A stretch of 64,000 bases of DNA from Icerya purchasi (taxonomy: Eukaryota; Arthropoda; Insecta; Hemiptera; Monophlebidae): contig CM077116.1 in the NCBI GenBank assembly GCA_039619475.1, positions 23,013,191 to 23,077,190 on the forward strand, given 5' to 3'. The notes beneath the pieces were generated by a model that did not search any database, was not told where the DNA came from, and saw only the letters and a program-made list of their open reading frames with translations. A program made the position numbers and the translations under genes. Of the stretch, positions 1 to 12,298 are shown in pieces. Each line of letters opens with the position of its first letter. Positions within the stretch are counted from its first letter, which is position 1.

Positions 1-3000
1 CGTAAAATAGTGCTCACAATTCCTTAGCCTGTTTTTCTATTTCCAGGAACGTATTTTTTGGCGCATTTTCAGCCCTTAATATTGCTCTTATTCCCCTTAA
101 TTGACTCATTCCAGACCTTGCCTCAACTCTTATATTCTGCTTCATTTTCTAATTCTATCTCTGTTTAACCTTACTACGCAGCCGTCTTTTCAACTTCTCT
201 CTCTTAAACGCTTTGCAATCTCTGCTATTTATCGTCTTCGCTTTAACACCATTGTCTCCTTTCTGCATTATTTTCTCGGTTTTCACTTGCATCTACTCCA
301 TTTCCTTCTTTTCACCCCCTTCTAATTACTTTCTTTGTGATCCTGTCATCATATTTTATTTGAATGTTCGGCCTTCTCTGCTAAGCAATCGTCCTTCTAT
401 TCCTCGCCTGTTAAAAATTCATATCCCTACTCCCTTTATCAGTGCTGTTTGTATTCCTTTCATTTCCTTGTTTTCGTTATTTCTGCCCTTGGAATATTTT
501 TATCCTCTGTCCTTAAACACCTAAGAAGAATATAAATTTATTTCTCCTCCTTCCTATTTCTTGGGCTAACGTCCTTGCTGCCAAACTCGTTTAAAATAAA
601 ATAAGAAAAAATACATCGTCAATGTATGAAATCAGATGCCAAATCGAATTAATCACATTTAAAGAAACCTGGTTTTTAATCGGTTATTAATGTGCATAGA
701 AATGATGCAAGCTCCGGGGTTCATATAGCGAAATAGTAAAAATTTTGCCATACTATTTTGATTATTTTACGATTTGTTTTTTTTTTTTTTTCATTCGTAA
801 TTTCCATATTTTTCTTATCTACCGGGTAAATGAAGTATTTTAAATTGTTAAAAATATAAATGTAAAAATGAATTATTATAATTTAATTAAAGCGCACTTG
901 CTTAAACGTGCTGAATAATGAGTAAACGGATAGTAATTACATATTTTTATTGAAGTCATGAAGCAGTTTACTACAGCTGTCACTCATTTATTTCTGCACG
1001 TAATTATTTATCGGTCTTTTCATATCACGATGAATATTTGCACACGTAGAATGATAATATCTGTTACAAAAATCTGGGAAAGTGCCAATCACAAGCAGAA
1101 AGAACCTGGTCCAATATTCTCTTCAGATCCCCACTATAGGCTATTAAGTACATTGTTATAATGATACTTTATCAAGGATAGATAAAACTTACTCTTTACT
1201 CTTTTCCTATCGTAAGCCTTTACATTCGATTATAAAAAAGGAAATCAGGTGCTGAAGCCTTTGGAACACTGATAAAATCTGCCTTTGAACACTGAACAGG
1301 TGAAACCATGTAAAAATTTAGCCTTACGTCCGATCGTTCTTCACTTGCGTAGAGGAATGATTTTTACTCTTTTACTATTTTATTTTTAAATTCTGCTTCA
1401 AACCTAAATGAGGGTTGTATCAAATGCGCTCAAAACATCAGGAAGCAACCGGTGATGAAAACGCAAAAATTTTTTTAACGAATGAACGCTTTTAATAGTT
1501 TCGAGCAATTGTTTTTTTTTTTTTTTTTTCTTAATTTCAAACATTTTTATACTCATCGGGATAATGAAAAGAAACGTTTTTTTTTTTTTTTTTTCTGTTC
1601 TAGATTATGTTTTGATACTTTTCGTTTACTGTTAAGCATCATTGTTGAATAAAAAAGCGGAAAAAATATTATTTACCAACTTAAACTGCCAAAAGTTCTA
1701 GTCGACGGATACAATTTTTCCCCCATTTACACAAACCGAGACCAAAAAGAGGTAAATTCTTTTAAAAATTCTCCTCAAACGTACACTGAATTTTTCTGTG
1801 TGTTTTGCGTTTTTTCATGTAAAGGAAAAATCAAATAATAGTAATTATTTTAATTTGGACGTCAACCGATAAATAACTAGTTCCATTTTGAAACCATAAC
1901 CTTCCTCCGGTCAGATTGCAACATTAAGAGTAGGGCCGGATCTAGGGGGGGGGGCGCTAATAGGGGTTATAAGGGGTTATACGCTCTTGAACAGAAACTA
2001 ATTTAATTTTCCACAGGCAAAATTTAAGTTTCTTTTCCCTAAAATACGCAATACTATAAAAATGCAAAATTTTAAATTTGCGGTCTTTATTCTGAAAAGA
2101 ATTCAGTTAATATAAATATACATAAGAAAATAATATACGAGTTCATTAATAAAATTATATACTTTTTCTTTTTCTTCCAATAAACTAAATGCTACACAAA
2201 ATTAATATTTATAGAAATTTTCTACGATAAATTTAATTTATTGTGTTAAAAAAAAGTGAATGAGTCCTTTGAACTGTACGTATTGAATAATAAATAATCA
2301 TTCGACAAATCAGTTAATAACAATTATTTATTCAAATATTAATACGCATGTAATCGTTGTAAATTTTTCTATGTAAAAACGTTTTACGATCTGATATATT
2401 CTTAATTTTAACAATATTTTATTTTTAATTTTTATTGTAAACTCGTTTTATTTTGAACCGTATAAAAGTCATTTAAAAATAAAAGTGAGTTTTAATCGAT
2501 CGCTGATTTTATTAATTGTATATTTGTATTTCGATAAATTTAATATCATTCACATTTTTCTGATCACATAAACAATTACGGAATTTTAAACGCGCGCATG
2601 TTTAATTGGTATAAAGAAAAGAACGCGATCAAAAATATCGCACAAGTGTATCAAAATTAGCTTGAAAATCGTCTAGCGAATATATAGTAATGGCTTTTTT
2701 TACCATTTTTTCTTCGAAGCATTCAAGATTAGTCCCGGGCTCCGTAAATCCTTAATCCGTACCTGATTCAGAGTATGTTTTATGACGCAGAAATTACTCG
2801 CGACTATGTACCATTTGTAATGGTGTTCCTGTAAAGAAAGTCATTCATGTCTCGGCCAGTTACTGCATTATTCGCATATGATTGGCACGTGGATTATAAG
2901 TTTGCATTTTTATTTTCCGCAGCTTATTGAAGGACTGCCATCCGCTCGAATTTAGGTTAATCGAGTTTCGTCGGTTTCCCCGGAAATATTTAATTCCGCA

Positions 3001-3835
3001 AAAGTTACTTGTACCTGCGTTATTAATTAAACTAATTCAGCAACGGCGAAATATTCGTTATTTCCGAAATAAGTATATTTCTTTCCTTCGCCACTCGCCG
3101 GTTCCGTTACAAAATTTCATTACAAATGAACAAGTTTTTTATTCATTCTTTCATTATTTAGTCAGAATTATTAAATATCTCGGGACAAAACATGTACGCA
3201 ATTTTATGATACGCGAAATCGGAATTATTTTCATCTTGCTTCGACGGAATTTTATCGCGCAAAAAAAGTTTGCGAAAAGTTTTTTTTTTTTTTTTTTATT
3301 TGCGAGAAAGCGAATTACCATTCGGATTAGATAAATAAAAACGTACACGAAAGATTAGATTTAATCGATGAGAGATATAAGACAACGACATGAATGGAGG
3401 GAAGAGCGCAAAGATAAAAAACATGGCCTCGAACAAATTGCAGATATTGTTTTTCCAGTAAATACTCATAACTGCGAAGATCGATTTAAGAGACGGAAAA
3501 GCCTTTCACCGATATTACGCTTTTAGCTAAATTAAACCAAGTCGGCATCGCGTCTATAAATGGCCTATACTGGTCTATCCATCTCTTATTCATTTTCCAC
3601 CAGAACTACTGCACCGGAGATTATATCTTTACACGTGGTTCGACATCTCACACTTTTACGGACCTTGCAGTCTGAACCAATTAATCAAATTTGAGAAAAA
3701 CATTTTTTTTCGTATTAATTCGATAACAGTAATACATTATAAAAACTAAAGAAAGTCAATAATACACGGGAAAAAAATATTGCTACCGCGAAATCTGAAA
3801 AGTTTTTATACGTAATAAAATTTTTTAATTAAGGA
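1..3835. other. non-coding, no gene recognised
   Basis: The first 530 bases are strikingly pyrimidine-rich on the plus strand with two overlapping open frames that look like composition artefacts. The rest is AT-rich with T-runs near 777, 1511 and 1579. A GC-rich G-run block is at 1935-1990. Nothing else could be supported. Confidence 0.6.
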
Positions 3836-3947
3836 CATCAACCGAGTACGGGTGGAATTTTTGGAAATGTTAATGTGCAACGGTGGCATGTCATACCCGT
3901 ACGAAACATCACTGCCTAACCAACTACGCCGCTACAGGCAAATATAA
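3836..3947 (-). repeat. tRNA-derived SINE relic (probable family C)
   Basis: On the minus strand GTAGCGGCGTAGTTGGTTAG is a good A box. The B box is not clear. A tail reading CCCGTACTCGGTTGATGTCC resembles the family C tail. Confidence 0.5.
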
Positions 3948-4756
3948 ATATAAACGTTGACCATGAATACATAGTAGAATATCGGTATCACTTTTTTCTT
4001 CTCTTTATAAATGCTAGTGTTCTCCAGTTGGTCGAAAATCGACCAAAATTATTATTAAAATTTTTCGATATATGAATTTGCAAATTTTCAAAATTTCTTT
4101 TCTACTCGTATACATTCGTTCTTTGTATATCTGAGAACACACACTTTTATAAGTACTTACAATACAAAACAGTTCAATACCATTATAATTAAACAAAAAA
4201 TAAATTCAATAAAATAACATAAAATCAAAATTTAAAAACCCTCATTTATTGACATTAAACGACACACCTTATAGAATTTAGTACACTGTAACAAAACCAA
4301 TAATAATGATCATTAAGAAAAATTAAAACATTTTGATAAGAACAGATTTACTGGCTACCTTCATTTTTCATTTATTGTATTAATTTTTTATTTAAATAAG
4401 AAAAAAAAAACCTGCTTCCAAATTTTTTTTACTGGTAACACTAAACAATAGCTACTAAATAAAAAAAAAATAAAGAAAATCGGTTAATAAACAGAGGAGA
4501 AAAAGGTACTGAACTGTTTTGTCTTTGCCTATTTATACGAGTATAGAGATTTTTTCTTTTAAACCGACTTTTTTTTTTTTTTTTTCAACTATTATTTAAT
4601 AACATTGCAACAACTAAGAATAAAACAAGTTCGGTGAAGCCATGATTATGTTAAGCTAAACGTAACTATAATTTACATTTACGTAATACTAAAGTCAAAA
4701 CAAAGAGAAACCAGATTTTTCGCGCTGCAAAGAGGAAGAGACGCGTAATTTTTCAT

Positions 4757-5250
4757 GCTTTTTTGAACTTTTCGCCAACTTTGAAAGTTTCGTTAAGGAA
4801 ATGAAATACAATTTTGTTCCCGACAAAAGGCGATCTTTCCAAAACATTTTTTTCAAAAATTTCAAGCTTTTAGCGCCCCAAGGGCCCAAATCCGAAGTTT
4901 TTTTAAAATTTTTGGATATAGCTGTAGACAACAAGGACGACTACCCAGAAACAAGCTGTTTGAAATCCCGGACGCTATACAATCTAGCGAAAAATACCGG
5001 GAAGCGCACATTTTTAACCTTGTTTACAATTTTCAACTATAGTAGCGACAGCGCTTGGGAGCACTATTTTTTGGGCTTTTTTGAACTTATCAATAATTCT
5101 GAAAGTTTTGTTAAAAGAATGAAATACGGGTTCGTTCCCGGCCAATAGCAAACTTTCCAGCGATATCTAAGAAAAAAATATTTATTTCAAAACTTTCGAG
5201 CGTTCAGCGCCCCGAGGGTCTCGGTATAAAGTTGTAAGCTCGGCTATAAT
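4757..5250. repeat. two-unit tandem repeat, period about 316 bp
   Basis: A block beginning GCTTTTTTGAACTT, followed by GAAAGTTT(C/T)GTTAA, GAATGAAATAC and GTTCCCG(A/G)C, and ending in TTCAGCGCCCCGAGGG or TTTAGCGCCCCAAGGG, occurs at about 4757-4890 and again at about 5072-5222. The copies are diverged. The open frame at 4801-5148 crosses the first unit and the spacer and resembles no known protein. Confidence 0.6.
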
Positions 5251-5501
5251 TTTCCTACAAAGCGGCCGTTTATGCATAAGTTTGAGAAACGTTTTGATTT
5301 TCTCCTCTGTTTTACTCGAGCTATTACGCGAACATAATATTTTTGCTGTTTTTGGGCCCAGTGGGGGGCTCCGTATAATTTTTTGCTATCTACGTTTTGT
5401 TTTATATTTTGAATTTAACTTTTATAGGTTTATCTGGTGATGAGTTATGAATTTTTAAGTGATTTTCGTGGTCGTTTTATATTCCACATCATATGAAAGT
5501 G

Positions 5502-7208
5502 TCTAGTGAGAACGGGCCAGCCAAGCGCTCGGCAATTTTTTCAGTCGAGCGTACTGTGTTCAACTCACTCGCGATCGCAAGGAAATGGAAAAAAAAAATT
5601 TTCAAAACATAAATAAATGGATTTTGACTTCCTCTTTCCGATGGTGCCATTTATTTTTCATAAAAATTTTTTTTTATACAGAAAAATTTGTTTGGACCAT
5701 TTTCCTGGAATTTGATAAAAAAAATTTCAATAAATTTCAAACTAATCTGAAGATTAACTCTTCGGCAACATCTCAATACTTCTTCAGAACGGGATAAAAA
5801 AAATAAATACGATACAAGCAAATAAATACGATACAAGCAAATAAATACTGTCCCTTGCAAGCAACCGCACGAGGCGCCCAGTTTACATCGCCGCAATCGC
5901 GAAACGCGTTGTTTATGTATTTTTGTCTTTGTTTATTTTTCGGTCATTTGAAAGCATTTTTGTAATTTTTCATGAAAAAATATTCAATCAAATTTATATA
6001 AATAAATATTACGCTCGAAAACAATCAATTAAATAACTAATAAATATTAACTTTAAATAATGTTATATTTTATAAATAACAAAACAAAAAACAACAATAA
6101 GCGAAACAATATTACGTACTTACATCTTTAAAATTCAGTAAAATAAGTCCAATACCCTCGACAAAACGTCGGGGATTGTGAAGTTAAGGTTCACAATGTA
6201 CAAAGCCCTACAACAGTAATGAAAGTAGGGGGCCAGTTCTTTACTCTCGGCCGCTTTTACCTTCCCAGATTTCTCTGATACCTAATTATTTCAGGCTGGA
6301 TAAACCTGGGAGCAACTTCTATCCGGAACGAGACAAAGTCTCGATAACCTATGACACCTCTGGTTTGGTAGCCAAGCGCCTTAACCACTAGGCTGCCGCG
6401 CTACTTTCGGTATTTTTCATTTTACGAGACATACGCCGTTTTATTCCTTTTTTAATTTCGTTCATCAAGCTCTTCTTTTGAGCCTCTTTCATGTTAGGAA
6501 ATAATTTTGAAAATTCCGATCTTGAAAATTTTTAAGCTCCAAACTCTGTTTCATTTAATGGTTTTACGTAATGACATGATAACGTACCAGGGACTATAAC
6601 CGCTTTTTCAAATCTGTCTTCTAATTTTTCTCAACCAATTTTACGATCATTATTTCAAGTTAATATTTATTAGCTATTTAATTGATTGTTTTCTTGCATA
6701 ATATTTATTTATATAAATTTGATTGAATATTATTTTTATGAAAAATTATAAAAATGTTTTCAAATGACAGACAAATAGACAAAGATGAAAATATATGTAT
6801 AATCAACGTGTTTTTGGCTACAGCGGCGATATAAACCGAGCGCCTCGTGTGGTTGCCTGCAAACGACATCCATTTATTTGCTTGTATCTTATTTATTTTT
6901 TTTATCCTATTCTGAAAATGTGTGGAGATGTTGCTGACGAGTTAATCTTCAGATTAGTTTGAAATTTATCGAAAATAATTTTGGCAAATTCCAGGGAAAT
7001 GGTTCGAACTTCAAACAAATTTTTCTGTATAAAATTTTTTTTTTAATAAAAAATGAATGGCACCATCGGAAAACTAGGCGGTCAAAATCCACCTATTTAT
7101 GTTTTGACAAATTTTTTTTTGCTATTTCCCTGCGATCGCGAGCTAGTTGAACTCGGTACGCTCGACTGAAAAATTGCCGAACGCTCCCGCTGGCCCGTTC
7201 TCACTAGA
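5502..7208. mobile_element. foldback element 1 (arms about 560 bp)
   Basis: The left arm 5502-6062 and right arm 6650-7208 are inverted copies along their whole length. Outer ends read TCTAGTGAGAACGGGCC and its complement; inner ends read TAAATATTAACTT and its complement. Shared landmarks are GGCACCATCGGAAA, CAAACTAATCTGAAGATTAA and CGAGGCGC. The loop (6063-6649) holds a tRNA-derived SINE. The arms carry indels and substitutions against each other, including an extra copy of AATAAATACGATACAAGC in the left arm. No transposase frame is present. The structure fits a foldback or long-TIR non-autonomous DNA transposon. Confidence 0.85.
6158..6403 (-). repeat. tRNA-derived SINE (family B) in foldback loop
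   Basis: Read on the minus strand, the head is GCGGCAGCCTAGTGGTTAAGG, a good pol III A box, followed by CGCTTGGCTACC and GAGGTGTCATAGGTTATCGAG in the B-box position (degenerate). The body includes TCAGAGAAATCTGGGAAGG and ends near the short hairpin CCCGACGTTTTGTCGAGGG. It lies between the arms of foldback element 1. Confidence 0.7.
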
Positions 7209-8250
7209 TGCTCCCATATATTCTTGACGGTTTTTTGGACTTTTTTAACAGAATGAGCGGTTAGCTTGAAGTCATAGATTGCCTTAAAGAGAATTTTAAT
7301 AACAATCTATGATCTAATTTTGTCAATTCGATCGTGAATTATTGATTTTTATTTGATATTTTTATCGTTTCTGAACCATCTTATTAGGATTCCGTACATT
7401 ATATGTGTACAGAATCCTAAAAAAAGCCAACTAATCATTAATTAAATTACATTTTAATTCGTTATTGATTTTCGCCTTATACGTCAAAAGTATTAAAATA
7501 TTTCGTTAATCGGACGTAATGGCACCTCTGCATATTCATTTTAGCCGATTTTTAATGTTAAATGTTTTTGTTACTGGCAAGTTGCTGAATTAATATATAT
7601 TTAACGATGCAGCTTAAATAGTTTACGGTTTTTTGTGGTTTACATAATTACCTCTTTCATGACTCGGAATTGTATTTAATGATAATATCAATGTTAAAAA
7701 TTTTCATTTTAAATAGCAGAAAGTTTTTCACAATAATCTAGAAGTACCTGTTATGTTTTTCGCTAAATCGAATAGCCTGCCACACGGTGCAGTTTTGTCC
7801 GCGAACTGGCGCACAAGTTTTGCAGAAAATTCAGGAAATGACTCAGCGTCAAATGTGACGCGTGACGTCAGACTTGATCTGTCACAGACATCTGTATAAA
7901 CCCGCCCACTTATCATTCATGCAGGTTATAACCTCACAGTTTTGTTCACGGAACGACGTGGTGGTTTACTCAACAATTTCACTGGAGGTTTTATCATGAC
8001 TTCCGTAAGATTCTAATACCGTTTTTTTTTTCATTTTTTTTAAAATTTTTGGGGACAATTACGTATTGTTATTAATTTATCTTCTTTTTGTGTTTAGAGT
8101 TGATTAGTAATTCCTCATAATGAGTTACGCGATTGTGCAATAAATACTTTATTTGGTTCAGTTTATTAATATTCACAAATAGCACCCTTGTTTATGAAAA
8201 ACGCGTTCTAAAAAATAGGTGAACAAAAATTTAAAAATGAGGGTTATTAG
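7209..8250. other. non-coding, no gene recognised
   Basis: Between the first foldback and the 190-bp tandem repeat. A short inverted word (AGGATTCCGTACATTAT / GTGTACAGAATCCT, 7386-7420) is visible. Nothing else. Confidence 0.5.
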
Positions 8251-8454
8251 TCTTAATATATCACTACAAAAACTTTACTTCCCGGACACTGTAACAAAAA
8301 AGATACAAAATTTGAGAGGAAGTTTCTAAAAAGAAATTGAAAAAATTGAGGGTTCGAAACGTAGTGGCACCACTGCGAATGCGAATGATATATACATATA
8401 TATATATATATATATAATAAAGCGCCAAGGAAATAAATAGACGAAAAATCAAAA

Positions 8455-9300
8455 AAAAGTCCTGAGACCGTTCTATGGCGCATAGAAAGTTAATATTTTT
8501 TTTAATCGACAGCTCCAGGTCAGTTGCTTTTAGGAAAATTATAGAGGGTCCAAAATTTTTATACCTTAGGGCTCAAAACGAGCAATGAATCAAATTTTTC
8601 TTCCACCATAAACGAAAATAAGACAGAAGACCAAAAATGGAAAAAAAAATCCTGAGCCCGTTCTATGGCACTTAGAAAGCTAATTTTTTTTTAAATCCAC
8701 AGCTTCAAGTCAGTAGCTTTTAGGAAAATTATAAAATGTTCAAAATTTTCATACCTTGGGGCTCAAAACGAGCGATGTATCAAATTTTTCTACCAAAATA
8801 GATAAAAATAAGACAAAGACCAAAAATTACAAAAAAGTCCTGAGGTCGTTCTATGGCATTTAGGAAGTTAATTTTTTTTTTAATCGACAGCTCCAGGTTG
8901 GTGGCATTTAGGAAAAATATAAAATGCTCAAAATTTTCATACCTTAGGGCTCAAAATCAAAGAAATAAATCACATTTATTTGCCGTTTTCCAATTTTTTA
9001 ATCGTTTATCAAAAACTAATTATTCTACTGAACTGCTCTAGGTCTCATTTTAAAGAGAATTAAATTTGGGGTATTTCCCTCGCTTACACTACCCTTCTAG
9101 CGATTGAACTTTTTGAGGAGCTATTCTATTTCAAACTTTTGACAAAATAATTTCAATTTTCGTATTATTAGATGAAAAATCAAAAAAAAGTCCTGAAACC
9201 GTTGAAAGCTAATTATTTTTCTAATCGACAGCTCCAGGTCAGTGGCTTTTAGGAAAATCATGAGATGTCCAAAATTTTCATACCTTGGGGCTCAAAACAA
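8455..9300. repeat. tandem repeat, unit about 190 bp
   Basis: Four related units start near 8459, 8649, 8837 and 9190. Each begins TCCTGAG(A)CCGTTCTATGGC or a close variant, then AGAAAGTTAAT, a T-run, TAATCGACAGCTCCAGGTCAG, TTTTAGGAAAAT and CATACCTTGGGGCTCAAAAC. Spacing is 190 and 188 bp for the first steps and about 354 bp for the last, where one unit has diverged or been partly replaced. The fourth lacks the TCTATGGC block. Non-coding. Confidence 0.85.
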
Positions 9301-9539
9301 AAATGGAATAGATCAGCGCTAATTTAATAAGATCATTACCAATCGCATGAAAATGCAGTACTCCTGTATTTACCTACGCAGTACCGCGCTTCCACCCACA
9401 CATCAACCGTTACTGGCTTTTCGTTCATCGTCTATTACTCATAGTGGACAAAGACGAAACATCTTTTGTTAACGATTCTTCTTTTGTTCCCTCTATGGTG
9501 TATTATTGGTGTATTTTTAAATTTGAAAAACGACATTGT

Positions 9540-10544
9540 AATTTTGAAGTTGTGATAGGCACAAACTGAAGAAATGAGCAAACTAACGTATTTGCAATTC
9601 TACGAACAGTACCGTAATAGTGAAAAGAGAAATATAGAGACTGGTCGCAATCGTTTTATAAAAAGGGTTCGAGGGGTATGTGTTTTTCGAAAGTGGTCCG
9701 AGTTACTCAAAATTTTTATTAGAAATTGGTGAAGGAAAAATGCCAGAGACTTTGTATGGCGAAGAAAATGGAATCCTATTAAATTTCCCCGATTTAAAAA
9801 TGTTTACTTCACTTAATGAAATGATTGATCACATTTATCTTGATGATGGTCTATCAAATTTTTCTAAAATGTCCAAAAGATGTATTTTATCACCAACGAA
9901 TAAAAACATAAATCAAATAAACAGATTGATAATAGGGAAAAAAATTTCTGGAGATGAAATAAATTTATATAGTGCTGATACAACTCTGATTGATGAAAAA
10001 GAAACAAATGGAGATTCCACACATTTATGTACTGAAATTTTAAACAAAATGTCAGACCCAGGAGTTACAAATCACAAAATTACTATAAAAATTGGAGAGA
10101 TTTGTATCCTCATCAGAAATTTGAATTTCGAAGAATGTCTGGTGAATGGAAGAAAAGTCGTCATTAAATCTGTTAAAGGTTTCATAATTGAAGTATTTCG
10201 TCCGGAAAATGAATGTAAGACGTTTCTAATTCCTAGGATCAGTTTCAAATTTATAGCTGGCGACACTGGCATTGAGATTTTAAGAAGGTAGTTTCTATCA
10301 AGTTAGCCTATGCCATGACCATTAATAAAGCTCCGGGTGAAACATTGGATTTCGCCGCTGTTGATTTGAGGGATAATGTCTTCACTCATGGACAATTGTA
10401 TGTTGCCTTGAGTCGAGTGAGAACATCGAAAAATATATGCATTTTGAGCCTTGGTCACGTCGAAACTCTCACAAAACGGGGGTTTGGGGGCGGGTCCGGG
10501 TTGGGGGGTTGGGCCGCGAAGCGGTCAGGGGGAAAGCCCCCTAG
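9540..10544 (+). mobile_element. Helitron 3' part with intact terminus
   Basis: The right end is a textbook Helitron 3' terminus. A GC-rich stretch is followed by a short hairpin (GGGGG-AAAG-CCCCC, about 10528-10541), then CTAG at 10541-10544 and a host T at 10545, as expected for insertion between A and T. A second small palindrome (CCGCGAAGCGG) precedes it. Upstream lies the decayed helicase end listed separately. The left boundary is not defined: no TC-starting 5' end was identified, and the tandem repeat at 8.45-9.3 kb may or may not belong to the element. The start given is only where element-like sequence plausibly begins. Confidence 0.75.
9680..10470 (+). pseudogene. Helitron Rep/helicase, C-terminal helicase fragment
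   Basis: C-terminal part of a Pif1-like helicase of the kind fused to Helitron Rep proteins. The first open stretch (9680-10291) reads FLLEIGEGKMPETLYGEE, then CILSPTNKNINQINRLI, DEINLYSADTTLIDEKE and NGRKVVIKSVKGFIIEV, ending FKFIAGDTGIEILRR. A frame change near 10290 leads to IKLAYAMTINKAPGETLDF and HGQLYVALSRVRTSKNICIL. The last is the conserved helicase motif VI region. The usual KAQGQT is altered to KAPGET. The Walker A half of the helicase and the HUH Rep domain are absent, so the copy is 5'-truncated and inactive. Helitrons move by rolling-circle replication. Confidence 0.88.
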
Positions 10545-10732
10545 TATATGAAATATCTGTGGTATTTTGACCTACTTCCATTCAACTTGGATCAGGAAAT
10601 CGAATTGATAGTATTGAAATAGAAGAGTTTAGTGATCAATATTGGGATGCGCAGACTCTTAAGATGAAACACCTATTGATCAGGCTGGGGAAATATTTGA
10701 AAAAGAAACTGAATTGGAAGAGACTCAGCTAC

Positions 10733-10890
10733 TATGGCGTAGCTGACTAATTAACTGTATTTCGTTCGGTTAGAACCGAGTTCGATCTTTGTTACCGCCC
10801 AATGACACATAAAAATTTCACTTGCACTGAGATAATGCCCGTAGTTGACGCTGCAAAAAATTAAACCAAATATATAAAAAAAAAAACTGG
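10733..10890 (+). repeat. tRNA-derived SINE copy (family C)
   Basis: A-box-like TGGCGTAGCTGACTAATTAA, then GAGTTCGATCTT at the B-box position, and the family tail TTGCACTGAGATAATGCCCG followed by TAGTTGACGCTGC and A-rich sequence. The tail is shared with the copies at 37431 and 62005. Confidence 0.65.
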
Positions 10891-12298
10891 GAATTTGTGA
10901 GTTAGAAAACCCCGACAAGAGGCTAAAAGAAATAATAATCACTTTTTATTTAGAATTTCAAGCAAATTGGTGTAGGCGTGCGATGAAACACTTATTTTTA
11001 AAATAAACCTTAAAATTAAAGATATGTTAAACGCGATTAATTAATTATGGACATGGGAAAATAGAATATATTGATATGAAACAAAAAATAAGCCCGGGTT
11101 TTTGTTTTTAAGAGAACGTAATAAAAAGTAATTTTTTTATACAACGTGATAATAACGAACCTAACATAAAAACTATTAAATGTTGCGAAAGCTATATCGG
11201 TTTTTACGATTATTCGAGAGGTCAGACAAATTTTGCTTAAGATTTTATCATTTTTCGCCACTAACATAACAACAACAACAACAACAACGACAAACGTATA
11301 TTTATACACTTCTATATAATAATATAAAACATTTAAATTTTGTTTTATCATGCAATTAATACGGTTTTAGCCTGACAAGTTGCTCGCAGTTTCGTAGTTA
11401 ACAAACAACGACAGTTCTGGCCTGTACGGTTATCCGTACAGAAGAATTGCCTGTATTCAGACTTTTATCTTTTTCGTCAAAAATGAAGCACAGTTTTAAT
11501 CCGTACAGCTTTCACACTAAAGTGGATTGCACCGCATTGCGTTATGAAAGGAAACGAAATATAGTGGACGACAGAATTGCAAGAACTGAACAATTGTCCA
11601 GAAACTAGATTGACGGGATTTCTTACCGGTATCCAAAGAACATACTGTGACGAAGTGGAATACCAACAAAGTAGCAATCAAAAGGGGAAAAATCACACTT
11701 AAGAATACAAACGTATGTCTCAAGCATGGCTTAAGGAAGTTTCTGAGAGGTAACGGTAACTAGACCAAGAACGGGACACAACAAAATCCCCGTTCACTTG
11801 GCTAAAATTAATATTGCTAATGAGGGAACATGCACATTGGTTGTGAAATGGAGGCCAGACCATTTTATTAGGCAGTCTATAGTAGACGAACAGGGTAGTG
11901 ACAAACTTAGAACGGAAATTCTATCGCAGCTGCATACTTCTGCGATGAAATTCAGATAGTGGCAAATCCGAAATCCAAGTCTTTACTGATATATAAATTT
12001 ATAGAGCACCACAAAATAGAAATATAGAAATTAAAAGTAAGAAAGTTTCATAAAATACTCTATAAAGGGTTAAGTGGGAAAAAAAAAAAAACTAGCTAAA
12101 TGGCGAAGGTTGAGCCAGAAAAAAAATACACAATTTTCACCACGATCCACTAGCAGTTTAGGGCGCGGACAAGACCGTACGTGTGTGGGGGGGAGCTGAC
12201 ACCGACGAGTCTATGTAAAACTTGCTTCCGAAATTTTCGATCTTTCTCTTAACTTTTCTCGTTTAAACTGAAATGAAATAATAAAACCTAGAAAACAT
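10891..12298. other. non-coding, no gene recognised
   Basis: AT-rich, with an (AAC)n run at 11264-11288. The open frames on the minus strand overlap each other and show no domain. Confidence 0.5.

Noticed and set aside
11037..11351. 104-codon minus-strand frame with a valine run
   Set aside because: The run is the (AAC)n microsatellite read backwards.
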